From positions 1 to 34,409 of the forward strand of contig CAXBAF010000034.1 of the NCBI GenBank assembly GCA_963973795.1: a stretch of DNA of 34,409 nt, read 5' to 3'. The position numbers were made by a program, and so were the translations under genes. Position 1 is the first letter of the stretch. Each line of letters starts with the position of its first letter. The notes beneath the pieces are model-generated. The model searched no databases. It saw only the letters and a program-made list of their open reading frames with translations, and was not told the origin of the DNA. Of the stretch, positions 24,131-32,621 are shown piece by piece. Source of the stretch: UBA1926 sp002337215 (GTDB lineage Bacteria > Planctomycetota > Phycisphaerae > Phycisphaerales > UBA1924).

Positions 24131-24161
24131 AAAAAGAAAAGCACGGCCTGAACGGCCGTGC
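24131..24161 (-). terminator. Intrinsic terminator for the 111-aa gene
   Basis: An 8-bp perfect stem, GCACGGCC at 24141-24148 with GGCCGTGC at 24154-24161, is followed in the minus direction by the T-rich run TTTTCTTTTT (24140-24131). It lies 39 nt past the stop of the 111-aa gene and before the copper-protein gene, so the latter needs its own promoter. Confidence 0.85.
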
Positions 24162-24200
24162 CTTTGGGTGATTGATGAATGACCCACGCGGGCCTGAGAG

Positions 24201-24536
24201 TCAGGCCTTTTCGATGGTCAGGTAGCCCGCGACGGACTTGAGGTCGTCGGCGATGGAGGGGTTCATCGGGAGGTCCCAGGTCGCGCCGTTGGCGACGCGG
24301 ACAACGCGGGCGGCCTTCTCGCGGCTGTGCCAGACGCGGTTGCCTCGGATGTAGGTGTTCATCCGGCGGGCGCGGAGGTGCTGGGCGCGACGCAGGCTCT
24401 TGACGTTGCTCGGGTCGAGCCGCATCAGGCGGGCGATTGTGTCCTGGGCACCCTTGGCCTTGGGGGCCTTGGCGACGGTGCAGCGGAGGGTCTGGCCCAC
24501 GGCGTTGGCATCGATCTGGTCGGCTGTGATGGACAT
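24201..24536 (-). CDS. Small hypothetical protein (111 aa)
   Basis: The protein begins MSITADQIDANAVGQTLRCT and has no signal or membrane segment. It is basic in the middle (SLRRAQHLRARRMNTYIRGN) and ends DDLKSVAGYLTIEKA. The Arg-rich centre and conserved-looking HSREKAARVVRVANGATWDL suggest nucleic-acid or ribosome contact, but that is a guess; no family is recognised. The frame stays open upstream to 24653 without further support. It has a dedicated terminator, so it is probably a single-gene, well-expressed unit. The 293-bp gap upstream (24537-24829) holds no gene; it must contain divergent promoters for this gene and the MEMO-type gene. Confidence 0.65.
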   Translation of the reverse strand: MSITADQIDANAVGQTLRCTVAKAPKAKGAQDTIARLMRLDPSNVKSLRRAQHLRARRMNTYIRGNRVWHSREKAARVVRVANGATWDLPMNPSIADDLKSVAGYLTIEKA

Positions 24537-24829
24537 GGTCGAGATTCCCGCGGCAGAGATGTCCGGATCCGGAAGGATCTGGGGTGATCTGGATGGTCTG
24601 AAATCGGTACGCCTCGGATCGTGGGATCCGGAGCCGAGAAGTGTAGGCGGCACGCGGGCGGTGTCCAGTCGCCCGGGACGCCCGGTTCTCCGGTTTGAGA
24701 GCGGTTCTTTGCGGATCGCTTTGGGTTTGACGGTGCGGGACTCGGCTTGCGTGGCGGGGGCGGGGAGCCGATGTCTAGAGTGGTATCCCGTTTCAGGAGA
24801 AGTGGGGCAAGGTTTTCAGAAGGAATCTC

Positions 24830-26191
24830 ATGTCCGAGCAACCCGCCGCGCCGTCGTTCGATCCGTCCGCTGAGCACCAGCAGAAGCCCAAACTCCGCAA
24901 GGTTCGGGGGTTCCCGCTCCCGGTGCAGGGCCCCGAGGGCAAGCAGTTGGTGATGCTCGGGCTTGCCGACTCCCAACAGATTTCTGACAGGATCGTTGCA
25001 ACGCAGCCCGCGAGCCAGGTCGTGCTGCCCCTGATGGACGGGAGCCGGGGGCTTGACGAGATCGTCGGCGAGGTGGGCCGGGGGCTGACTCGGGAGTTCC
25101 TCGAGTCGTTCGTTGCCCAGCTCGATTCGGCGGGGCTGATCCAGGGGCCGACGTTTGACGAGATGTATCGGGATATGAAAGTCCGGTTTGATGAGTCGGA
25201 CACGCTGCCTCCGGGCGTGACGGCCCAGGTGGCCGACCAACTCGTGATGGCCAAGCACGGCAAGGACGCGACCGACGAGCAGAAGGACGCGCACGGGGCG
25301 GAAGAGTTCCGGGCGATGCTCGACGCGTGGATCGATGCGGCCCTGAAGGACGCGGAGAACCCCGCGTTTGACACGTTGCCCGCGGCGGTTGTGGCGCCGC
25401 ACATCGACTACCCGCGCGGGTGGATCAACTACGCGAACATCTACGGCCGGCTGCGGGTGTGCGATCGTCCCGACCGGATCGTGATCCTCGGGACGAACCA
25501 CTTCGGGAGCGCGACGGGTGTGTGCGCGTGCGACAAGGGGTACGAGACGCCTCTGGGCACGAGCCCGCTGGACGCGGGTTTTGTGGACGCCCTGAAGGCA
25601 GAACTGGGCGAGGAGGCATCGGCCAAGCTCTTTGAACACCGGTACGACCACGAGCGTGAGCACTCGATCGAGCTGCACATGCCGTGGATCCAGCACTGCA
25701 TCGGTGCGGGTGATGATGGATCGCATGTGCCTGTCTTCGCAGCACTTATCCATGACCCGACCGTCAACAGCGGGGAGAGCTATGACGGGAAGGGCGTGGG
25801 TCTGGACGCGTTTGTCGGCGCGTTGAAGGCCGCGCTGGACAAGGCGGGTGGGACGACGCTGGTGATCTCCTCGGCCGATCTGAGCCATGTCGGTCCGGCG
25901 TTCGGGGACCAGCAGGCCCTCGCGGGTGACGACTCGGCGGTCGAGAGCGAGCGCGAGCGTGTGACGTCGCACGACCGGGAGATGCTGAACCTCGTGACCC
26001 AGAACAAGGCGGACGACCTGATCGCGTCGATGACCTGGCAGCAGAACCCGACGCGGTGGTGCTCGATCGGGAACCTCGTGGCGACGCTGCGGGTTGTCGA
26101 GCCCAGCGAGATCACGCAGATCGGGTACGCGGCGGCGGTCGATCAGCAGGGGTCGGCGATGGTGTCGCACGCGGCCCTCGCGATGTCGTAA
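24830..26191 (+). CDS. MEMO-family protein (AmmeMemoRadiSam system protein B) with N-terminal wHTH-like domain
   Basis: The 453-aa product has a C-terminal MEMO domain (from ~185) with VVAPHIDYPRGW (H191), ILGTNHFGS (H224), HSIELHMPW (H278), SSADLSHVG (H353) and RWCSIG (C411). H191, H224, H353 and C411 match in order and spacing the metal-binding H49, H81, H192 and C244 of human MEMO1. The first ~185 residues are extra; VVLPLMDGSRGLDEIVGEVG and LESFVAQLDSAGLIQGP resemble a PqqD/RRE-like winged helix. MEMO proteins are often linked to AMMECR1 and radical-SAM partners; neither is next to it. AAGGA lies upstream of the ATG. The function of bacterial MEMO is unsettled. Confidence 0.85.
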   Translation: MSEQPAAPSFDPSAEHQQKPKLRKVRGFPLPVQGPEGKQLVMLGLADSQQISDRIVATQPASQVVLPLMDGSRGLDEIVGEVGRGLTREFLESFVAQLDSAGLIQGPTFDEMYRDMKVRFDESDTLPPGVTAQVADQLVMAKHGKDATDEQKDAHGAEEFRAMLDAWIDAALKDAENPAFDTLPAAVVAPHIDYPRGWINYANIYGRLRVCDRPDRIVILGTNHFGSATGVCACDKGYETPLGTSPLDAGFVDALKAELGEEASAKLFEHRYDHEREHSIELHMPWIQHCIGAGDDGSHVPVFAALIHDPTVNSGESYDGKGVGLDAFVGALKAALDKAGGTTLVISSADLSHVGPAFGDQQALAGDDSAVESERERVTSHDREMLNLVTQNKADDLIASMTWQQNPTRWCSIGNLVATLRVVEPSEITQIGYAAAVDQQGSAMVSHAALAMS

Positions 26192-26215
26192 CCCGTTTCA
26201 AATCAGGGGATTCCA

Positions 26216-26518
26216 TTGGATTTGTGGCAGGTTCTGGGGATCACGGCTGGGGTGATGCTCGGCGCGGCGGGTCTGTGGATGCTGCGTGGTGGCAAGCGGG
26301 TCATCGCCGAGGACGGTGGCGCGGGAGGGGGCCTGAGCGCCCCGACCCGGATGACGCTTGGTGTTGTCTTCCTTTTGGTTGGGTATCACTGCGTGATGTG
26401 GGTGGTCCCGTCGCTCTCGTTCGGGGTTCCGATTGAGCGATGGTGGATCGTCGCCGCTGGTGCTGTGCTCGCGGTGGTGGGGGCGCTGGCGGTGGATCTC
26501 GTGGAATCGGATCGCTAG
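26216..26518 (+). CDS. Small integral membrane protein (100 aa)
   Basis: The product has three hydrophobic segments: VLGITAGVMLGAAGLWML, MTLGVVFLLVGYHCVMWVV and WWIVAAGAVLAVVGALAV. The start is TTG 26216, with AGGGGA ending 5 nt upstream; no ATG or GTG would include the first helix. It follows the MEMO-type gene by 24 nt and is probably in its operon. No family or catalytic motif is recognised. The following gap (26519-26715) contains a GGAATC/GATTCC stem and repeated TGTCACGG; a promoter for the pilus operon should lie there but was not identified. Confidence 0.65.
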   Translation: MDLWQVLGITAGVMLGAAGLWMLRGGKRVIAEDGGAGGGLSAPTRMTLGVVFLLVGYHCVMWVVPSLSFGVPIERWWIVAAGAVLAVVGALAVDLVESDR

Positions 26519-26715
26519 ATCGCTGCCAAGGGTGGCCCCGTCATGGAATCGGGACGGATTCCGGCGTGTCACGGGTGTGTCACGGGGCGGGTGTGCGGGC
26601 AACCGCGGGCCGATGAAATGCGCACAATGTCGGACAGAAGCCTCGCGGAACGGCTGACTCTGGTCGGTCGGGTGTGCGGGGTGGGATGGGTCTGCACGTA
26701 GAAAGGACGGCCTTC

Positions 26716-28884
26716 ATGGCGTCGAACATTTGTTGGGGCATCGAGGTTGGCGCGGGCGCGATCAAGGCGATCAAGCTCGAGGCCGACGGAGACCGGGTCG
26801 CGGTTCGTGACTTCGCGGTGATCAATCACCCGAAGGTGCTTTCGACACCCGAGCTTGATCAATCGGACGCGCTGCGGATGGCGCTGGGATCGCTGACGAA
26901 CCAGTACGACCTCTCGAAGGCGATCCTGGCGGTGAGCGTTCCGGGGCACCAGTCGTTCGCGCGGTTCGCGAAGCTGCCGCCTGTTGAGCCCAAGAAGGTT
27001 CCCGACATCGTCAAGTTCGAGGCGGTGCAGCAGATCCCGTTCCCGCTGGAAGAAGTGGAGTGGGATTACCAGACGTTCGTGAGCCCCGATTCGCCGGATG
27101 TTGAGGTCGGCATCTTCGCGGTGACGCGGGCGCGGATCCTCGAGCAGCTCAGCACGGTGGGCGAGTTCGGGCTGACGCCCGAGATCGCGACGCTTGGTCC
27201 GGTCGCGGCGTACAACGCGCTGGCGTACGACCTTGAGTTTACCGAGGACACGCCGGGCACGATCATTCTCGACATCGGGACGACGGCGACGGACCTGATC
27301 ATCGCGGAGGCGGGCCGGGTCTGGGTGCGGACGTTCCCGCTCGGCGGGCATCAGTTCACCGACGCGCTGGTGACGAGTTTCAAGCTGAGTTATTCGAAGG
27401 CCGAGCGGCTGAAGCGCGAGGCGGAGCAGACCAAGCACGCGCGGCACGTGTTCCAGGCGATGCGTCCGGTGTTCACGGACCTTGTGCAGGAAGTGCAGCG
27501 GTCGATCGGGTACTACCAGAGCGTGCACGCGGGCGCGGACCTGAAGCGGCTCATCGGGCTTGGGAGCACGTTCCGTCTGCCCGGTCTGCGGAAGTACCTC
27601 AAGCAGCAGCTGAGCATGGATATCTACCGCATCGAGGGCTTCAAGCGCGTCACGGCGCCGGAGGGCCGGGAGGCGGAGTTCGAAGAGGCGTCGCTCAACC
27701 TGGGCACGGCCTACGGGCTGGCGCTGCAGGGGCTTGATACGGCGGCGCTGCGGGCGAATGTGATGCCGGTGCCGGTCGTGCGGGAGACGATGTGGAAGCA
27801 GAAGCGGGTCTGGTTCGGGCTCGCGGCGGGTGTCGCGGCCGCGGCGACGGCGGGGTTCTTCGTCCGTCCGCTGATGGACATGACGGCGGTGCAGAGCGCC
27901 GTTGAGCCCAACGAGATCGGGCGCGTCGTGAGCACCGGCAACAAGCTCAAGACCGATGCGACCGACGCGGGTGTGCTGGGCGACGCGACTGGTGACACGA
28001 CCGCCTCGACGCTGCTGGGCCTGCTCGACGGGCGGGGGATCTACTCGCACCTGGTCAACGACACGGGTCTGATCGTCGAGGATGTGCGGAACGCGCCGGT
28101 GCTCGCGGATGAGGACGCGTCGCTGCGGCTCGCGTCGCTCTCGGCTGAGTATGAAGCACCAAAGGAAGTGCAGGCTTCCGCGTCCACCAGCCGTGGTCGG
28201 CCCGATCCTCGGGGTGATCCGTTCAGTGGCGGTGGGCTTCTCAGGGTTGCGCCGCAGCCGATGATGCAGATGCAGCCGCAGCGCGTGGTCGCGACCGCGG
28301 AGTTCCCGGAGAAGATGACCTGGCAGGGCCAGGAGATCGATCTCGAGGGCAAGCGCCGGGTGAACGTGACGGCTGAGTTTGTGACCGATTCGGAAGATCC
28401 CGAGGATGTCGCGGTGCGGATCTCGGAGTGGCTGCGCAACGCGACCGCTCGCGAGGGCGTGCCTTACCTGATCGCGCTGCACGAGGACGACGAAAAGGTG
28501 TTCACGGCGATTGATGTGCCGGTGGCGGAGCCGACGGGGTCGGCGACGGCGTCGGCGTCGGGCACCGGGATCCGGCGGGTGCAGCGTCCTCAGAACATCC
28601 AGGGTGGTGGTGGCATCATCCGCAGCAACCCGGCGCCTGGGCGGGTGAATCAGATCACGCCGACGCGTTCGGGCACGACGAACGTGATCGACACGGACGA
28701 TCCGCAGGAGCTGATCCGTGAGATGGACAAGATCGCGCCGATCACGCGTCCGCAGCCCGCGCAGCCTGCGACGGCACGGGGCGGAGCGGCGGATGAGGGC
28801 GAGACGGCGTACCGGGTGACGTTCACCCTTCTTCTGGACGTTCCTGGCGCTGCTGCGGCGGCGGGCGAAGGGGGTGATTCGTGA
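26716..28884 (+). CDS. pilM: PilM-type actin-like pilus protein with membrane and periplasmic extension
   Basis: The first ~350 of 722 residues are a PilM domain, the actin-like ATPase of type IV pilus inner-membrane complexes: CWGIEVGAGAIKAIKLEADG at the N-terminus, IPFPLEEVEWDYQ, DIGTTATDLI (D186) and VRTFPLGGHQFTDAL. Typical PilM stops there (~350-370 aa). Here a membrane helix follows (FGLAAGVAAAATAGFFV, ~367-384) and then ~335 residues with low-complexity linkers and a domain around RRVNVTAEFVTDSEDPEDV. This looks like PilN joined to PilM, since PilN binds PilM by its N-terminus. AAAGGA precedes ATG 26716. The stop overlaps the next gene by 4 nt (GTGA). Confidence 0.85.
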   Translation: MASNICWGIEVGAGAIKAIKLEADGDRVAVRDFAVINHPKVLSTPELDQSDALRMALGSLTNQYDLSKAILAVSVPGHQSFARFAKLPPVEPKKVPDIVKFEAVQQIPFPLEEVEWDYQTFVSPDSPDVEVGIFAVTRARILEQLSTVGEFGLTPEIATLGPVAAYNALAYDLEFTEDTPGTIILDIGTTATDLIIAEAGRVWVRTFPLGGHQFTDALVTSFKLSYSKAERLKREAEQTKHARHVFQAMRPVFTDLVQEVQRSIGYYQSVHAGADLKRLIGLGSTFRLPGLRKYLKQQLSMDIYRIEGFKRVTAPEGREAEFEEASLNLGTAYGLALQGLDTAALRANVMPVPVVRETMWKQKRVWFGLAAGVAAAATAGFFVRPLMDMTAVQSAVEPNEIGRVVSTGNKLKTDATDAGVLGDATGDTTASTLLGLLDGRGIYSHLVNDTGLIVEDVRNAPVLADEDASLRLASLSAEYEAPKEVQASASTSRGRPDPRGDPFSGGGLLRVAPQPMMQMQPQRVVATAEFPEKMTWQGQEIDLEGKRRVNVTAEFVTDSEDPEDVAVRISEWLRNATAREGVPYLIALHEDDEKVFTAIDVPVAEPTGSATASASGTGIRRVQRPQNIQGGGGIIRSNPAPGRVNQITPTRSGTTNVIDTDDPQELIREMDKIAPITRPQPAQPATARGGAADEGETAYRVTFTLLLDVPGAAAAAGEGGDS

Positions 28885-30263
28885 GTGGTCTTGGTGGTTG
28901 GTTCAAATCGAACATTCTGATCGTGGTCTTCGCGGTGCTGATCATCGCGTTGCCGATCGGCGGGTATTTCGGCTCGTCGATCTGGAACAAGAAGATCAAG
29001 GCGCAGGCCGAGGAGCAGCTCTCTTCGAAGAAGCGGCAGGTCGACGGGGTGGCGAGCGTGACGTACACGCTCCCGCCCATCACGGCGGGCGAGCAGCCTG
29101 TCGAGGAGCGTCGGTCGCCGAATGCCGCGGTGACGGCATTCTTCGAGCGGCAGCGTGCCGAGCGGCAGGCGGAGATCGAAGAGGTCGTGGTCCAGGCGGT
29201 CCGCTTCAATAAGAAAGAGGCGCGAGATCTGCTGCTTCCGGGGGTGCTCCCGGTCGCGGGCGAGGGCCGGGATGTCAAGAAGAAGGTGACCGAGCTCGCG
29301 GAACTGATCGTGGGTGAGGACGAGCTCGAGTCGGCGTACGAGCCGCTGTTCCGGGAGATCAACGCGGGGACGCCCATGGCGCCCGAGGATGTCGCTCGGC
29401 GTGTGGTGGATGCGTACCGGGCGGAGGTCGATCGCGCGGGTGGCGACCTCGGGACGCTGAGCGCCGAGGAGCAGGAGGCGCTCGACGAGCGGATGAAGGG
29501 GCAGCGGTACGGGGTGTATGCACGCCGTGCTGAGGAGCTGTCTGTTTATGCGTCGAAGGACGTGCTCCTCGGGGCGGATCCGACGGCGTATTCGGAGATC
29601 CCGGCTGAGGTTCCCAGCGGCTCACTCGACGAGACCGATGCGCTGCGCTGGCAGATGGATTACTGGCTGGTCGAGGATCTGCTCCGGGCGGTGAACCTCG
29701 CGAACCGCGGAGACGACGGCCTGCGGACGGAGATTCCGCGGTCGCCGGTCAAGCGGATCGTTTCGATCCGGCTCGGGCAGATGGACATTCCCGAGAAGGG
29801 CGAAGAGAGTGACGACGCATCGGGCGCCGGGGCGCAGAGCGATCCGTTCCGGCCTGGTCGCACCCCGTCTCGAACGATTAGCCGTGGGCAGCCTTTCGGC
29901 GGCGGTCCTGGTGGTGATCCGGAGGCGACGCACACGGGCCGCACGCCTGACGACAAGAACGGCGTGTTCCTCGTGCGGAGCGCGACTGTGACGGTGATCG
30001 CGTCGAGCGCGGACCTCGTTGGTGTGCTCGAGTCGTTCGGTGCGGCGAATTTTATGACGGTGACCGATGTGGAACTCGCGGAGGTGGACCGCTGGGCGGA
30101 CCTCACGGAGGGCTTCTACTACGGCGATGAGCACGTTGTGCGGGCGGAGATCACCGTTGAGGTGGCGTACCTGCACTTCTGGCTCGCGGACATTCTCCCG
30201 GACTTTGTTGCGACGGCGTGGGGGGTTGAGAAGCCCTCGGCCGACGCGGATGCGGCGCCCTGA
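28881..30263 (+). CDS. Bitopic membrane protein of the pilus operon, PilO-like by position
   Basis: The 460-residue product has one N-terminal membrane helix (ILIVVFAVLIIALPIGGYFG, ~12-31), a charged helical stretch (KIKAQAEEQLSSKKRQVDG), a long helical periplasmic part, a Gly/Pro-rich linker (~300-350), and a C-terminal alpha/beta domain (FLVRSATVTVIASSADLVGV, ADLTEGFYYGDEHVVRAEIT). This is the plan of PilO-like proteins, including the enlarged Amuc_1100-type proteins of Verrucomicrobia, but sequence similarity is not obvious. GTG 28881 overlaps the PilM stop. It likely builds the inner-membrane pilus alignment complex; the pairing is inferred from context. Confidence 0.68.
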   Translation: MSGLGGWFKSNILIVVFAVLIIALPIGGYFGSSIWNKKIKAQAEEQLSSKKRQVDGVASVTYTLPPITAGEQPVEERRSPNAAVTAFFERQRAERQAEIEEVVVQAVRFNKKEARDLLLPGVLPVAGEGRDVKKKVTELAELIVGEDELESAYEPLFREINAGTPMAPEDVARRVVDAYRAEVDRAGGDLGTLSAEEQEALDERMKGQRYGVYARRAEELSVYASKDVLLGADPTAYSEIPAEVPSGSLDETDALRWQMDYWLVEDLLRAVNLANRGDDGLRTEIPRSPVKRIVSIRLGQMDIPEKGEESDDASGAGAQSDPFRPGRTPSRTISRGQPFGGGPGGDPEATHTGRTPDDKNGVFLVRSATVTVIASSADLVGVLESFGAANFMTVTDVELAEVDRWADLTEGFYYGDEHVVRAEITVEVAYLHFWLADILPDFVATAWGVEKPSADADAAP

Positions 30264-30299
30264 TCGCCCTGATCGGATACTGAAAGAGGAATCAAAGCC

Positions 30300-32504
30300 A
30301 TGAAACTCAAAGGCATCAATCCGATCGAGCAGCACGTCGAGAAGATCGTGCTCGCGGTCGTGGGGATCGTGTTCGTGGGCGTGCTTGCGGTGCAATTCCT
30401 GATCTCGCCCAACGAGGTGGACTATGACGGCACGAAGGTGCCGCCCAACCAGGTGCTGACGCGTCTCGGATCGAAGGCGGAGGCGCTGCTGTCGTCGATG
30501 AACGATCCGGATCCGACGTTGCCGGCGATCGAGACGCCGGACTTGTCGGCGTCGTATGCCGAGAAACTCGCGTCCGCGTCCTTCGACGCGCCGCGGCTGG
30601 CGAGCGCGCCGCTCGGCGATTCGTTCGGACTCTCGTTCACCGCGGTCGAGAGCGTGAACGGTCCTGTGACGCCGCTCCGGCTGCCCGATCCGTCGGGTGT
30701 GTTGGCGGTGAGCCAGTGGACAACGGTGGACCCGTTCTTCGCGGCGTCGCACCCCGGGCTTGATCCGTACCTGCCCCAGTCTCAGCCTATGGACAAGGTG
30801 AGCGTGACGATCGAGGCGATGGTGAACGGTGAATTGATCGAAGAGGCGTTGCGGACCGCCGACGAGGGCCGCCGGGCGATTCCTTCGCATTGGTGGTCGG
30901 ACGGCGGGCAGGGCCTGATCGAGGTGTTGACGGTGGCCGCAGAGCGTCAGCGTCAGCAGGCGGACGGGTCTTGGGGCGAGCCTGAGCGGGTCGAGTCGGT
31001 GCGTTGGTCGCCGGACGTGCTCCAGGCGTACAACGAGGGCGTCCCGGAAACCGAAACGGTGGACTGGGCCGGGCTGAAGGCTCGGGACCTGCGTGAGTTG
31101 TCTGGCATCGCCCAGTCGGATCCCAGCCTGGTCGCGCAGCCTTTGTTCATCCCGTCGATCGCGGGTGTGGAATGGGTGCGTCCGAGCAAGGTTGCTGAGC
31201 GTCAGGCGAGGCTTGAGGTGGAGGCGAGGATCGGTCGCGTTGAGCGTGAGATCGAGAACCTCGAGAACGAGATTGCGCAGATCGAAGAACAGCGGACGGC
31301 GCGCAGCACCCAGCAGGCGAATCGGCCGACGCAGCCCACGCAGCCGACCGGCGGCGGCGGGCTTATCCGGGGCGGGGGTCAGCCCACCCGGGCGAACCGT
31401 CCGAACCGTCCCGATCCGTTGCAGCAGCGGATCGATGCGAAGCGGGAGGAGATCGCTGAGCGTCAGACGTCGCTGGACGCGTTGTTTGAAGAGCTCGACG
31501 AGTTCGCTCAGGCCGGGATCGGCCAGTCGGCCCAGCCGCGCCGCACAGCACAGCGGCAGCCTGCCGCGGGTGGTGGGCGGACACCGGCCGGCGGTGGCCC
31601 TCGGATTCTCGGTGGCGGGCCTCGCGTGCTGGGGGGCGATCCGTCGCCTCGTACGACGGTCCGTCGCCGAACAGTCGTTGGTCGGACACCCGGTGTTGAA
31701 TCGCCCGGCCCGCTCCTGAGCGTCGAGGACTATTCGGTGTGGGTGCACGATTTCACGGCTGAACCGGGTGCGACGTACCGCTACCGGGTTCGGTACGGCG
31801 TGAACAACCCGCTCTTCGGGCGTGAGCGTTCGATCGGGAGCGACGACGAGGAACTGGTCGCGCTCGCGGGCGAGCCGGTCGTCGAGAGTGATTGGTCGGC
31901 GTGGACCGACCCGGTGCAGGTCGGGAGGACGAGCTACTTCTTTGTCACCAACGCACGCGACCAGGGGCAGCTTGGTCAATCGGCGTCGGCCGCGACGGCG
32001 GAGGTCTTCCGAATGTTCTACGGGTATTACCGCAAGCACACCATTACCCTCGAGCCGGGTGACGCGGTGCAGGGCGAGTTCCGGCTGCCCGACGACCTGC
32101 CGCTGTTCGCGGTGGGGGAGGTGGAGGCCGGGGAATTGGATCAGTACTTCGCGGAGCGTGATGGCGGTCAGGCGACCGTTGCACGGCCTGCGGTCGCCTC
32201 GGGCGACGATGCTGATGCCGATGACGCTCGTGACTGGCTGACAATGGTTGAGCCCCGCTATCCGCTGTCTGTGGACGCCGTGATGCTGGATGTCGCCGAG
32301 TTCCCGATCGTGGACGAGGCGGCGATGGCGGGCGGCGCGGCTCGGCGGATTCTCGAGGTCGTGTTCTTCGATCCGATCTCGGGCGTTGTGGCCCGTCGTC
32401 CGGACCGGGACCGGGAGATGCCCGAGTATCTCGCGGTTCAGCAATCGGCGGGTCTTGCGGAGTCTGCGAAGGTCCGGCAGCCGGATCTCGATGCCATACC
32501 GTGA
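30300..32504 (+). CDS. Large bitopic membrane protein of the pilus operon
   Basis: The protein (734 aa) has an N-terminal membrane helix (IVLAVVGIVFVGVLAVQFLI, ~17-36). A beta-rich region follows, then a coiled coil (AERQARLEVEARIGRVEREI and following, ~300-345) and a second helix (RIDAKREEIAERQTSLDALF). A Gly/Pro/Arg linker follows, and then a C-terminal beta domain (SVWVHDFTAEPGATYRYRVR, FFVTNARDQGQLGQSASAAT). It lies 36 nt after the preceding gene with GAGGAA upstream of the ATG, so it is in the pilM operon. It may take the place of PilO/PilP as a periplasmic bridge to the secretin; no family is recognised. It is the last gene before the 23S promoter. Confidence 0.7.
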   Translation: MKLKGINPIEQHVEKIVLAVVGIVFVGVLAVQFLISPNEVDYDGTKVPPNQVLTRLGSKAEALLSSMNDPDPTLPAIETPDLSASYAEKLASASFDAPRLASAPLGDSFGLSFTAVESVNGPVTPLRLPDPSGVLAVSQWTTVDPFFAASHPGLDPYLPQSQPMDKVSVTIEAMVNGELIEEALRTADEGRRAIPSHWWSDGGQGLIEVLTVAAERQRQQADGSWGEPERVESVRWSPDVLQAYNEGVPETETVDWAGLKARDLRELSGIAQSDPSLVAQPLFIPSIAGVEWVRPSKVAERQARLEVEARIGRVEREIENLENEIAQIEEQRTARSTQQANRPTQPTQPTGGGGLIRGGGQPTRANRPNRPDPLQQRIDAKREEIAERQTSLDALFEELDEFAQAGIGQSAQPRRTAQRQPAAGGGRTPAGGGPRILGGGPRVLGGDPSPRTTVRRRTVVGRTPGVESPGPLLSVEDYSVWVHDFTAEPGATYRYRVRYGVNNPLFGRERSIGSDDEELVALAGEPVVESDWSAWTDPVQVGRTSYFFVTNARDQGQLGQSASAATAEVFRMFYGYYRKHTITLEPGDAVQGEFRLPDDLPLFAVGEVEAGELDQYFAERDGGQATVARPAVASGDDADADDARDWLTMVEPRYPLSVDAVMLDVAEFPIVDEAAMAGGAARRILEVVFFDPISGVVARRPDRDREMPEYLAVQQSAGLAESAKVRQPDLDAIP

Positions 32505-32587
32505 TTTAGGACACCGTTCCCTTCGGGGTTCTCTGGCCCTGTCGGGGCGGCTTCTGACGAAAAGGTGAAAAAACGGAGGCTGACAGA

Positions 32588-32615
32588 TTGACGATCAGCG
32601 GATTGCGCCTAGCAT
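32588..32615 (+). promoter_or_regulatory. Probable sigma-70-type promoter of the 23S rRNA gene
   Basis: TTGACG at 32588-32593 (5 of 6 to consensus) and TAGCAT at 32610-32615 (4 of 6) are separated by 16 nt. An A-rich block at 32558-32574 (GAAAAGGTGAAAAAACGG region) could be an UP element. Transcription would start near 32622, about 440 nt before mature 23S. Confidence 0.62.
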
Positions 32616-32621
32616 CCTCTC

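Noticed and set aside
24076..24144. Longer start for the copper-binding lipoprotein
   Set aside because: It overlaps the terminator stem at 24141-24161 and would bury the lipoprotein signal behind 23 residues.
29622..32444. Minus-strand open frame of 940 codons
   Set aside because: It is antisense to the pilus operon genes; the composition is Arg/His-rich and there is no ribosome site.
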